Assembly: GCA_963580455.1 (NCBI GenBank)
Contig: OY756965.1
Span: 23,162,902-23,226,901 of the forward strand
Direction of reading: 5' to 3'
Source of the DNA: Euonymus europaeus
Taxonomy: Eukaryota; Streptophyta; Magnoliopsida; Celastrales; Celastraceae
DNA: 64,000 nucleotides
Below are positions 32,375 through 44,800 of the stretch, piece after piece (position 1 is the first letter of the stretch; every line of letters starts with the position of its first letter). The notes under the pieces are model-generated. The model searched no databases, was not told where the DNA came from, and saw only the letters and a program-made list of their open reading frames with translations. Both the position numbers and the translations under genes were made by a program.

Positions 32375-33214
32375 ATTCCAGATACTTCTTAGAACATCTG
32401 CAAGGACTTGGATCTGTGGAGAGCTGATTTCTTGATGGTCTGCGTTCATCTATAAATCCCCTTTTGTCATACCTTTTGAAGTTTCAATTTGAAAAATGAC
32501 TTGTTGCTACTGTTAAAGTTCATGTCTTTCTTTTTTACCATTGCTTTAATTTACTAGAATGTAATAGCGCCACCATTATTGCACTTTACAGTCTCTCTGC
32601 TTTTTGCCCTGAAGATTGGTGTCTTCCAATGCGTTGTCAGTTATTCTATGGTTTATTGTGAAGCCAGTTGATTAATTTCTCATGGTTGGTATTTGCTTAA
32701 ATCTTTTCGAAGGTGCTCACTGATAATGTGGTAGTCATCCTCGTTAATTCTTCTGTAGACCTGACTGTCTCTCCTTGTCTGGATGAGTGCTTGAAGTCAC
32801 ATTGGTGACAATAGAAGGAATGTTGTGTGTTTGATGTTGCTTTGCTAGCTTGAATTCCCTGAAGGGGATGTTTCAAGTCAATCAATAGTTCAATACTGCT
32901 TTATGCTGCAGGCTTTGAGATAGTAAGCTCTAAAGGTTGCGGCAGTGATGTTTAGGGCAATACAACTGCAAACTCGGGCAGACAGAGGATATGCAACATT
33001 ACCTTCAATCAGAACTCCATATTTCCTACAATCAGAACTCCATATTTCCTACAATGCCAAACAACTAGTTTGGAAATAAGCCAAATAACTATAATAGTAG
33101 ATCTTTGTTTCTTTTAGGTCCGAGAGAACATTCAGTTTCGTACAAAATATTTACAGAAAATGAACCACTTTACTTATTATACTTCACACATCGTCTAGTC
33201 AGTCTGCGCGATAT
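32375..33214. other. Convergent 3' region between the F-box and aspartic protease genes
   Basis: Untranslated sequence of both genes. No additional gene was seen. A perfect 23-bp tandem duplication occurs at 33008-33053. Confidence 0.55.
33008..33053. repeat. Perfect 23-bp tandem duplication
   Basis: ATCAGAACTCCATATTTCCT plus ACA is present twice head-to-tail, downstream of the aspartic protease stop, probably in or near its 3' UTR. Confidence 0.95.
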
Positions 33215-36200
33215 CTAAAATGGCCTATACCTCGAAGATGGTAGGCTCTCGGGTCTTCTAGGCTTGGCGCAGTCTGATGGTGCCCATCCAATTTTCTGGT
33301 TCTCGTTGTCGTATACAACCAATTTCCCACGCAATGAGATATCTGTATGACAGAGGGGGGAAAAATGAAATAAGAGGCCGTACTAAAAGTGCAAGCAGTC
33401 GTGTTTCATTCGTCGAGAAATGATCATTTCAGCTCTAATTGTCAGAAATAAGTGAATTTAGTGGCAGTCTTTTGTGGAATTCCTTTGCAAGAATCATATT
33501 AGTATAACAAGATGATAATTCTCTCTCATACCGGGAAAAATAACGGATATCATAGCCGTTGATAGAGTTTGCGGAGTTTCTTTTTCTGTATGCATTATAT
33601 TTGGAAAAAAAATAAACGTACCCCCAAGTATCAATGTTGCTCCGTCATGTACTTCGCTACCGTCAAGGATACCTAAGCACACATTGCCTTTATTCTGCAA
33701 AACAGGTGGTTGAACTAATCATATAATGCCTTCCAATGCCAATATAATGCAGTTATTTGCAAGAATAAAACCCATATGAGCAGAGTACTTAATCCTTACA
33801 CTAATTATCAAGTAGCCCTCTGGAGGGATCTGAAACTTTCTGGAGATTATCCACCATTTGCTCCCAATTTGTAAGGATAAAGTTTTGAAGAACATGCTAA
33901 CGTCTCTAACAGCTCTGCAAATGCATATAGATACAATTATTTTATTTTTATGATCGTGGAGATTTGAGAATGCTTCAACAAAAACTCAATTCCAAACACT
34001 ATTTCCGGTGAATGGACAGATGTGAATAGTTGCAGGAAGTACTATCGAACTAAATATAGCTGCTGTAACGAACATTCTAGTGAAAGTATCAGACAGGCTG
34101 GTGATTATGGTAGGAATATCAGTATGGTGCAAGAACCAAGGTTCAATAACAGCCATCACAATGAGGTTATGGATTACAGTTGGACTAACCCATTCATTAA
34201 GTGACTGATTTCTTAGACAAGAGAAGGCCAAAAGAACAAGCAATCCACATAAAACTAATTGGCCATCAATATTTCCACATTGTGTAGGCATACCTGATAG
34301 AGAAGTTAGCTCGCCAGCATATCGGCAATGTTGTATCCGATTTATCTTGGATGAGTCCCAGAGTTGAACTGTCTTTCAGCTGCAATAGTGGGGATTATAG
34401 AATCAGCAAGTAGAATGAGCAAAAATCACTTTGTAAGAAATGACCATTTATCTTCTCAGTGGCTGCAGATAGAAACTACTTACAGAAGCAACTAATTCAG
34501 AATATGCTTGTTTTGTGAAGTAGGTATAAGAACTGCCACTATCAAACACGATTCGCCCTACTCTGCTGTCCTGCCCGCCTAAACTGAGCAGGCTATTCCC
34601 ATAATGCAATTTTACTATTTCAGAGTGATAAAAATCCCTGCAAGGAAAAGAAAAAGGGAAGAAAATTAGAGATAAGCAGGAACAAAAAATGCATGACAAA
34701 AATACTGAAGCGGTTAAGCTCAACAAAGGAAAAGAGAATATTAGTCGTAAATATGCAGAGGGTCTAAGGGGAGAAATGATTGGCACAAGACTAAAATTGC
34801 CCACACTTTTAATTCCAACAACTGCAGATACAGTTCTAGTAAAATGACTAGGTGTGGAAGTTAGCAGCCAGAGTATGAGACCATATATATTCGCAAATTT
34901 ACTTCCTTTTCAATGTGAATTAATAGCCACAAGATATATAAAAGAATGGCATAGTTACTTTGGCTTGTGCGGATCAGGACAGAAGCATTAGTGCAGAAGC
35001 TTTGGAGTTCTATACTTACATGGTAGGGCTGTCAAGCATAGGGACCCAAGCCATACCCCACTGTGGTACAAAGTCATCACCCAAGAACATATATCCACCA
35101 CCAGTCGCATCAGTTGGAAGGCAATGACCTACGACGTTTTTAATGATCCCACGGCTAGCAAACTGAGAAGGTAGGCTAACTTTGGCCCTACTAAGTCCAA
35201 GGATTCCATCCGTTTTTGACAAAGTGTTCAACAGTTGGCCTTGCTGATCATAAGCACACCTGGGAAAAAGAAGCAAAATATGAACATTCTGATTAATTTG
35301 CATAATTCATTCCATTATATATACGTGGGGAGGGGCAGGGGTGAAATGGTTACCCAAAAACAGCATCTAGCTTGGTTGATGATCCGTTTGCAATCTTAAG
35401 ATGAACCTCATCTCTAGCGAGAACACCCATGGAGGAGCTATGATCTGCATATTCAATCTCATAGTCACACTGTTGGCAATTTTCACAATATCTGCTATTT
35501 CCATTTAGTTGGAGACACAATGCATCCTTGTAAGGTACTATGTTTCCTTTCATCGGCTTGTAAAGAGCATTCACTCCCTGCATCAAATGTCTTCATCAGA
35601 GTTCTGATAATCGTAATTGTATCTGTCAAATAAATTAGCTATGACGTGGATTCATCTGTCATTTTTGAGGCATAGCTGCTTTTGTGGGGCCATTGAAGTA
35701 TGGGGCGGCTTAGTAACTAAGAATATTATAGTCCAAAATTGAGAAGTGAAACGGAGAAGAAAAAAAAGAACAGAATTTGCATAATCATAGTTGGCATGGA
35801 TTATTACATCAAAAACAGAAAAAGACGTACTAATTCATGTAAGAACTATATATTTTAAAAATTAATACAACAGAAGTTAAATGATCAGTTGGCAATACTG
35901 GACATGCAATTGGGGAAAAAACACGTGGTCTCATAAGAAGAATGATCACTTACAGAACTTGACCATTAACTTTCAGATTTAAAGGCCCATAAGAAAAAAT
36001 TGACAGTACCTTGGCACAGCTTGTGCAAGGTGCATCACATTGGATCCATGTTAAGTCACTTCCAGTATCAATATCAAGAAAATAAGGTCTAGGAGGACTC
36101 CCAACGTGCATGTAGGTGAAGTACAACCTGCATGATACATAAAAATATTACGCAAGTGCAAAAACTTAAAGACATTAAAGCAGTCAGTTAAGAGAGAAGT

Positions 36201-37272
36201 TCCTTGATTTTGTTGGTAACAAGTTGGATCATTTGGAAACTGCAAAACCACATAGCTTTTGACGGAACTGAATCCATTATGTAGTCGATTATGGATAACA
36301 AGTCCTTCATTTTGTGTTAAATGCTTTACTAGAAGACACAGTGGAAAAAAACACCAAAAGAAATGAATAGTAAGGAATTCTGCTCTTCAACAGAAACAAA
36401 ATTTTGCCGTGCAAGTGTTGCCTGTGATTCACTTAATTTTTCCAGGCAGAGGTGATTTAAACATGGTATTACTGCCTATCTTCATAATCGCTACAAAACT
36501 CATTAGCAATGCTGTCATCATTAAAATTATTGCTCAGTTGTTTCTAATCTAGGCAGACATCACTCCCCCCTGCTGCCTCTGCAACCAAAACTAACAATGC
36601 CATCTCTACACCAAAACCAAAATTACCACCACCATCTCAGCGCAACACTAATTCCGAGCATGATGAGCTTAACATTCGCCTCAGTAGCATGATTCAAATG
36701 AACCTTGTCACTTTAGCGTAACATAAATTGGAAAAACTACGGAGGAAAATACTGATTGCAGCAATTTTGGCATCTCTTTCACTGCTAAAAAACCTCGGAA
36801 AGCATATCAAAATGATCAACACACCCCAACCCTCTGGAAATATACTTGAACCAATTGTATAAAATATTACGGTTATTACCTTTAATTACTGATATCGCCC
36901 CATCATTATTACACAAAATCAAATTCATTTTCTTTTGGTTGAGTACAAATAATGGAATCCCTAAGTAAACTGGTAAAAAATAGATGTAAACTTCAGCAGC
37001 CTAATCAAAAACAATATAATCAAAGTATTAGACTGTTTTTTTCTAGTACTGGAAGACACCTCAAAGAAGAAGGAAATTGGAAAGGTAGAAAGGAAGAATG
37101 GTTGAAACAAAAATTGGATTAGAGTTAGATAAACCATAGGAAGGTAAGATAAAGTTTTTTTTTTTTTTTACTTTAAAAAAGCAAAAAAAAAAAGAAAAGA
37201 AAAAGAAAAGGAAGGAAGAAAGGAAAATAAAAATAAATCAGCAAACAAGCATAGTAATTGAAACAAGAAAGC

Positions 37273-37331
<59 letters not shown>

Positions 37332-37963
37332 GAAAGTAATTGAACACAAACCATCGCGATTCGCACATACCCATCTGGAAACACGTTGCCTCTAACAGGA
37401 GAAATAATGGATGAACCAGCAGCAGCAGCTTTAGAAGAAACCGATTTTTTGACCTTGTGGGCTCTTCTAATTTGTTCATCGACTGATGCCACCGAATTTT
37501 CTTTATCCACATCTATAAGCCTCCCCAATTTCAGCTCCAAATCCTTCCGTGAATTCTCTCCAACGCCCATCTTGTAGAACAAAGGAAAGATGAAGGACAC
37601 GGGTTTTTCATCGTCTTCACTAGAACCCCTTAATTCTTGAAGGGCATTTTGAAAAAAAGAGCTGTAGATCATGAGAGCCAAAAGAAAAATACCCAGAAAC
37701 CCACCCATTAGCTTTTTAGGGGTTCCCAAAAAGAGTCTTCTGTGTGAGAACTGGATTTGAGGGCTTGATGAAGGAAAAGGTGTTTGATTTGGGGTATTGA
37801 GCTCTTGTTGATGATGGGTTTGTTGAGTTTGTGGGAAACCAGAACCAGAATCATTGTATGTATGGATAGTGACGGTTTTACCAACAGAAGGATCATCTGA
37901 TGGAGGTAGAGTGATTATAACTAAACCACGAAATTGTTGTTGTGACTGATCAGACTCCATCAC
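33215..37963 (-). CDS. APCB1: Membrane-anchored A1 aspartic protease, APCB1-like (576 aa)
   Basis: Minus strand, nine exons: 37963-37371, 36127-36010, 35577-35354, 35259-35020, 34637-34484, 34379-34294, 33914-33800, 33694-33622 and 33342-33215. All are GT-AG and phases agree. The cytosolic N-terminus (MMESDQSQQQFRGLVIITLP) leads to one membrane anchor at about residues 86-104. The luminal pepsin-like domain follows, with catalytic Asp218 (DIDTGSDLTWIQCDAP) and Asp424 (IVFDSGSSYTYF). Between them lie the Cys-rich YCENCQQCDYEIEYAD and the flap region. It matches, from memory, Arabidopsis APCB1, which processes the co-chaperone BAG6 in defence. The substrate here is inferred. The C-terminus KIGWAPSDCAKPRR is family-typical. 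Confidence 0.94.
37274..37327. repeat. (TA)n microsatellite in aspartic protease intron 1
   Basis: About 27 uninterrupted TA units. It lies about 45-100 bases inside the intron from the donor of exon 1 (minus strand). The YIYIYI translations across it are artefacts. Confidence 0.97.
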
Positions 37964-38575
37964 TAATATATAATCTGTGTACTTCTCTTCTATGTATAGA
38001 TATGGAAATGATTATACCAAAAGGAAAAGATCAAAAGACAACGCCTCTGTCTCCATAGGGAAGTACCTTGTTCCTTTGTACTACATGGGGATCTCTCTTT
38101 GAGACCCACTCTTCTGTTTCAAGTCAACTGAAGAGCAGGAAATTGAAGGAGAAATGTTGAAGATGAAGAGTCCAGGAAGTTACATGGAAATGACAAGTGG
38201 ACTGAGACTTTGCCCTCGATGGCGTTCATGAACACAAGTCTATTCAGCATCTGAATGTGCACTTCTAAAAAAAAACCTTTGGGGCCAATTTTCTAATTTT
38301 GTTAAAGATGATGGCTTATATAATTTTATCTGGGATACATGGGCCTGAGTTTACCTTCTCCTTCTCCCTAAATGATAAACTTATAGTTGTCCTCCATTGG
38401 GCTTCAGTCTAGGGGCCTTCATTGGGCTTTCATGGGCCTGATAATGATAGCACATACATAAAGCATTTCATCCTTCAAACCCTAGGGTTTTTTAGCTGAT
38501 CTGCAGAACAGTAGAGGGCGTATTGGCTGCTGCTTCTCTGCTTGCTTGAGAACTTACCTTCTAGTCTTTCATCAG
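37964..38575. promoter_or_regulatory. Head-to-head promoter region, APCB1-like gene / eS7 gene
   Basis: The two genes diverge here, with ATGs 955 bp apart. The eS7 side has four site II elements (TGGGCC 38340, TGGGCT 38398 and 38423, TGGGCC 38433) and a telo-box AAACCCTAG at 38477. That combination is standard for plant ribosomal protein genes and is bound by TCP and telo-box factors. The noncoding first exon ends at a GTAAAT donor at 38576. Confidence 0.8.
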
Positions 38576-38917
38576 GTAAATGCTTGAACCCTAGAAAGTT
38601 GGCTTCTTTTTCTGTTTTTGTTTCTCTTTCGAATTAATAACAATTAAGCATTTCATCCTTCAAACCCTAGATCATTAGATGCATCTTTAGAAAGTAATGT
38701 GTCGTGTTCGTATGATACTTTTTCCATTTCAAAGGTCAAGGGAGCTGATTTATTGTATTTTATTTTCTAGTACTCAACTGAATATTGGGTGGGATTCTTT
38801 TTCCTAGTCTTGTCCTTGTATGGCTCGATTCTCAACAAGATGAGAATTCAGGCTGCTTTATATGTTCTCTAGTCTAAAAGACCCTCGATGTTCTATCTGT
38901 TATGCAGGTCTCTGAAA

Positions 38918-40602
38918 ATGTTTTCGGCACAGAATAAGATCCGTAAGGATAAGGATGCTGAACCTACTGAATTTGAGGAGTCAGTGGCACAGGTTCTAAG
39001 TTCTTATTGGCCTTGCTTTCTCTAATTTACACAAAATTTATCCACTGCTTTCTATAAGTGCTATGCTTAGTTTACTTTTTCTTTGCCCCTTCACATAGGC
39101 ACTTTTTGATTTGGAGAATACCAATCAGGAGCTGAAAAGTGATCTCAAGGATCTTTTCATAAATTCAGCAACGTAAGAATGCCGTGTACTTTTTATGGGC
39201 TTCGTTTGGTCTAATTAGCTGATTATCACTTACAATGTTTATGGTATTCAATGTGTGCTGTAGTCAAGTTGATATCCCCGAAAACAAGAAGGCTGTTATT
39301 ATCCATGTACCCTACAGATTGAGGAAAGCCTACCGCAAGATTCATTTGAGGCTTGTGAGAGAGCTTGAGAAAAAGTTCAGCGGGAAGGTGATTGAGAATC
39401 GTTTTTTTGTTTTTTAATGCAAGAAATGTTCTTTGTTTATTCTTTCTAGTTAATTTTGATTGTTTAAAACTTTAAATGAGTGAGATCTAAAGTGGCAAAA
39501 TGTAATTTGACTTATAGATAATAATAAATTAACTCATTGTAATTTCGTTATTACCCAAGTGAACACGATTGGCTCGTGCTGATATTGCATAATTGGGTAG
39601 TTATACTTTTTTTTTTTTTTCCTTCGGTAGTTATGTCAGTGATTTGCATTTTTATACATATGCACTGATGCACATTTTATTTGAACATCAACTACATTAA
39701 GATCTATCAAGGAGATTTACGCGTTAAATGTGTCTTTGTTTCCATTTGATGAAAGAAAAATGAATAGAAGTTGTTGCTTGTCTGTGCTAATTATTTTTTA
39801 CCATCTGATTGTTTTCAATCCTGAACTTTCTTATGATTATTTTGTCAAAAATTTCTTTTCCTTAGGATTTTTTTGGGGTGCTTTTGTCAATTTTTTTGCT
39901 GAGCTAAGTTGTAGGTGCCTTCTTGTCATTACTCATTTGTAAAGTTATATATCTTTCCTAGTGTAGGCATTCCATTTTGAAATTCTTCATGGAATCTTAC
40001 TATTTTCTATTGGCCATTGCTTCCTTTCAAGTACATTATTATTACTGATTGCAAGTTTCATGCTGAGTTGTTGTTTTTGTACTTTCAGCAAGTAGTCCTG
40101 ATTGCCACCCGGAGGATAGTGAGGCCTCCAAAGAAAGGTTCAGCTGTTCAACGACCACGCAGTCGTACACTAACTGCTGTGCATGAGGCGATACTGGAGG
40201 ATGTAGTAATGCCTGCTGAGATTGTTGGAAAGCGGGTTAGATATCGAATTGATGGGTCCAAGATAATGAAGGTAATCCATCATAGGCCACAAATAGGAGG
40301 ACAATATAAACTGCAGTAATTGCATTACAAATTGCATGTTGTAACTGACTTACAGCCCAGGAAATGATCACCTTGGTTCACTTCCAACAAGTCGTCACTT
40401 TGCAAATTTTTGTTGTCTTTCATACAACATGATGTATGCTTATTTATCTTTTCGCTGCTAAGGGCTGTTCGTTTGGCAGGTTTTCCTGGACCAGAAAGAG
40501 AGAAACAACACAGACAATAGGCTTGGGACTTTCTCTGCTGTTTACAGGAAACTTACAGGCAAAGATGTCGTGTTTGAATTTCCTGAGAAAGAGGCAGCCT
40601 AG
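38918..40602 (+). CDS. RPS7: 40S ribosomal protein S7 (eS7, 192 aa)
   Basis: Five coding exons: 38918-38992, 39099-39172, 39264-39387, 40089-40271 and 40480-40602. A noncoding leader exon and a 332-bp leader intron (38576-38907) precede them. Phases agree and the length equals the family norm. Landmarks are [60 protein letters not shown] and the end [11 protein letters not shown]. The protein is part of the small ribosomal subunit head/platform region and is needed for 18S rRNA maturation. The promoter carries the site II and telo-box code of growth-coupled ribosomal genes. Confidence 0.97.
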
Positions 40603-41848
40603 ATATCCATTGGCAATAGAGCACCCCTTAGACATTGGGTTTCTTTGAACTCCTGAATGTGCACTTCATAAAATTTTGGCATTGATGAGTTTGTTTCTGA
40701 TAGCTGATAACTCTTAAGATGGATTTCATATTTTTCAATGTGACTAATTTATATTGGATGCTATTTCTAGTCAGTTCTCTTTTTTTTTCTTTCTCCCCTG
40801 TCCTTTGGTCTGGCGGCCAGGGCTTCTCATTACCATCCATGACTGGGGTCATGATTCAAGTATCCCCCCTCAACCAAAACATACATATAAGTAAAATTAA
40901 AAAGAAAAAGGAAAATTTGATTTTGCCATTTGAATTATGGTCTCTTGATTAGTCAAATTACAAATGGTTTTGAATTTTTTTTCCTGAGGTACATGAAGCT
41001 GTCTTGCCACCATTTCTGCTCTTGTTTTCTTGAAGTTCATTACTTCCCTAGGTTGGGATGAGCCTATGGCTTTTGTTTATGCTCTATAATGTGTTGAATT
41101 TGAGTGATTCATTCCCTGCATCATCTTTAAACTTTTGAACCCATTAAACTACATAGTACCTTAAAAAACAGTAACACTGTAAAGCCTTTTGAATTATAAA
41201 CATATGCTAACAAATGGTATTGCATAACATTTTTCATTGGTGGTCTCTCCAATTAAGGATGTGAACGAACTCTTGCGTGCGTAAATTTATCAGTCAAATT
41301 TAGAATCATATTGAATATCTAAAATAAAAAAAAAATTATAATATCGTTCTCGATAAAAAAATTATGAATAATGTGATCTTGTGTAAGCTTAAACTTATCA
41401 ATTAAATTTAGAATTATATTGAATATCTGAAATTAAAAAAAATTATAATATCGTTCTCGATTAAAAAAATTATAATAACATGATATTGTGTAAGCTTAGG
41501 TATGGGACTAAAAATACAAATATTTTATATTGTCATTTTTTATTTTAAAAAAAAGTTATGGAAAGCCGGGAGGAAGGGTATTAATTTCCAAACATTAAAA
41601 CAAAATTTTAGTTATGTTCCATTTGCCATATTTGCCCTTACGGGATAGGGGAATGACATTCTCGATTGTATCGAGTCCTCTCTCTCTGTAGCCCGAGACC
41701 GCGAGACGCCATTGACGACCCCTCCTTGGGGACTTTGCTCCAGGCAATCAACCCCAGGGTGCGCCAGCTTCACCGACCGGAAAAGGAACAGAATGATGCT
41801 ATTTTGGCTGATGAGAAAGTAAAAGGAGGAAAGCTCAAGCCACGATCG
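40603..41848. other. Spacer between eS7 and AMSH1
   Basis: The eS7 3' UTR, then an AT-rich spacer with a tandem repeat at 41287-41502. The AMSH1 leader, which stays open in frame from 41666, begins at about 41640. Confidence 0.55.
41287..41502. repeat. Tandem duplication, 108-bp unit, two copies
   Basis: AAATTTAGAAT starts at 41296 and again at 41404. Both copies contain ATATCGTTCTCGAT and end in TTGTGTAAGCTTA. The core ATATCGTTCTCGAT is the inverse of ATCGAGAACGATAT in the repeats at 76-185. Confidence 0.88.
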
Positions 41849-44800
41849 ATGAGGTCTTCTTCGGATAAGATCAATATCGCCGCGAGTGCTCAGAAACTCG
41901 ATGTCGATCATCGGATCTCTCTCCGAGTCTACTATAGGATTGCTGATAATATTCTCAGACAGGTTACCGTTTCTTTATCTTTTATTTGTGCCTGAAATTG
42001 TCAGTCTTGACTAGGGTTTTAACGTGAATGTGCAATTTTGTATTTTTGTTTTACCAAAATTTGAGCTCATACTGTTTCCAGTGCACCCAGTACGATTGGT
42101 TGTGATCGAGTCTTTGATTTAGAGGTGAAGTGAAGGAGAGTCATGTTTCTTTAACAAGATATGGATCGCTTGTTGCCCTGCAATACTTATTTTTTTTCAA
42201 TTCAAAGAAAGAAAAAAAGAAGGATTGCAAGGCATCAGCTGAGACTGTATAATTTATCAAATTCATTGTTGATTTGTCTTGTTTCCGTGAATATAATCCC
42301 TTCGGAGATGGCTGACTAAAACAATGTGGCAAGTGATGCTAAGATCTTTTATCATATTTTGAGATACCTGGTGCATTTTGCAGAATGATGGGTAATGGAT
42401 TCTAAGTGTAATTAGTCAATGGATATTAGGAATTATCCTGCGAGTGTTAATGGGATGCTCTAAAATTTGCTTAAAGTAAGATTCTTGAATTGCTTCTTCC
42501 ACGCTGCAATTAAATATGTTCTTAGTAGCCAAATTTATTTTTTTCTCATGTTGATATGTATTAGTATTGCTCTTGATATGCATATTTTCTTCTTAGTTTT
42601 TGATTTGGATTTCTTTTTTAAAAATACTTTCCAAAAAAAATGATGTCTTAGGGCTGGTTATGAATTCTGAGTTGTGCCTTTGGGTTCTATTTTTGCTGTG
42701 TAATCTTACTTGAGTTATCAATTAAACAACTTTTCCATGTTACTTAATCAATCTCCTATTTTGAATGACTATTTAGTGACTGATAAACTTTTTACCCTAC
42801 AGGCTGACATATTTAGAAGTGAGAAGAATATCATTGATTTATACGTCATGCTTTTGAGGTTTTCAAGGTATGAATCAAAGTAACTGTTTTTCATATCTTT
42901 CAACTGATTATCTAAGTTAGAATTTTGGCTGATTCATATGAAAGCGCAGTTTGCATGGAATTTGGACAGTATAAACTTCCTTTCAATGTGCCTCATTTTT
43001 CCCCACGAAAAAGAATGACTTGATACTCCTTATCTTGTTTTGCTTTCAGTTTAATTTCGGAGACAATACCACGTCATCGAGATTACGGGTCATCTTTACT
43101 AAGCAAAAAGGTTTATTTGAAAAAGGTAACTTTAATTAATTTTTGATTTTTTTATGGAAACTATATATTGTTTCAAGGTGTGGGTTCATTTGAATTTATA
43201 TTATTGTTGTAGAAATTGCTGAATGCCTTGAGTGAGCTCGAGGATTTGAAGCCAGTAGTACAACAGAAGATCAATGAATTAGACAGAAAACACACACAGC
43301 AAACAAACGGGTTGGGCTATCTGCACCATAATGATTCATTGGAATGGCCTTATGTCAAAAAGCAAAGCTTGAGTAGCTATAATGTGACAATGGTATCATA
43401 CTTGATGGATTTCATTGTTTTTTTTTTTTAAAATTGTTCAGTAACTTTGCTTATGCTTTACTGATTGTTTTATGAAGCTGCTTTAACTAACGGAATATTA
43501 TAGTTAGTGATGATATGTTCATATGCCCATCTATTCTGCTTAAGCTGCTGTTTCACTTTTATCATCTGTGAATTTTGTTATGTACATAATATGTTAAACT
43601 TGATTGCATTCAAAAAATGTTATGTTAAACTTGACAGTCAGTGAGACCAGCTGCCCGAGATTTGGCTTATCAAGCTCCACGAACTCAAGATATTCTGCTC
43701 TCTAGGCCAGTTGATGATCAATTTCGCAGAATGTAAGTTATCATTTTTAAGGTTCTTATGTTGCAATTAGAGTTCAAACATGAATTAGCTTGTGTTGCTA
43801 GTCCACCTCTGTTATTGAAGATGCTGCTTTTTGCAATTTTTAGAATTGCTTTATAATTCTAAAGCTGATTGTAATTGCTCTATTATCTGCAGCTAAGTGT
43901 TTTGCATTTCTTTAGGGTTTTGCATTTCTTTTAGGGTGTGAGCTTATCACAAACTGCTTATAATCTTATTGCCATTTGAAATTTCTTTTTGGAGATTAGA
44001 GACTCATTTGCAGATTTTCTCGGATATCCAATGTGATAGGCAAATATGTTATGAACATGAAGACATTTAATTTGGAGGATAACATTCTGAACGAGATGAG
44101 CATATAGATCAAAGATAAATGTAGTTCATTTTCTTCATACTGTCTTAGTTTTCAGTTAATAACAATCATTTACAGAGTTTAGTGCATGTGTCAATGGGGT
44201 TAGTTGACTTTGAATTATGTCTAGCAGCCTTTTGCTGTCTGTGAGTAGAGTAGCTTGTTTCAATTGTTTCTTGTCCAACAGGTCGGTAAACTTCGTACGT
44301 CCAAAGGCAGAAACTCTTTCCAGACATTCTATTTTGGGTCCAAATGGGCTTAGTGGTCAGTGGCAGCCACCCAAGAGTGATGCAGTGGTATGGTATTATA
44401 GGCAAAAAAAAAAACACCTATAGTTCTTTAACATGCAATCATGCTGATCTTTCTCCTGTGATGTGAATATAGGTTAAATATCCAAGCAGCATCGACCTGA
44501 GTCCTATTAAGATCCCAAGGTTAGATTCTGATCAGCAGGGATTGCTTCTTTTCTTTTTTTGTCCGCTCTTGATCTTCACAGGACTGTGTGATTTTATATT
44601 CTACTTTATTTTGAATTTTATTCCTTTTGTTTTATTTTTTAAATTAATGGTTGTGGATTTATTTTATGTGCATTTTTTAATGGGAGCAGCTTGGCGCATC
44701 CTTTAGAGAAAGGGCTTAAACTGAAAAATGACATTAGCAGTTCAGAAACTGACAGCTTGCAGCAGTCGATAGATTGCAGAATATCAGTAGAGCAAGATTA

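Noticed and set aside
37168..37963. Long minus-strand frame with YIYIYI run
   Set aside because: Past 37371 it reads into intron 1 and translates a (TA)n microsatellite; only the first part is coding.
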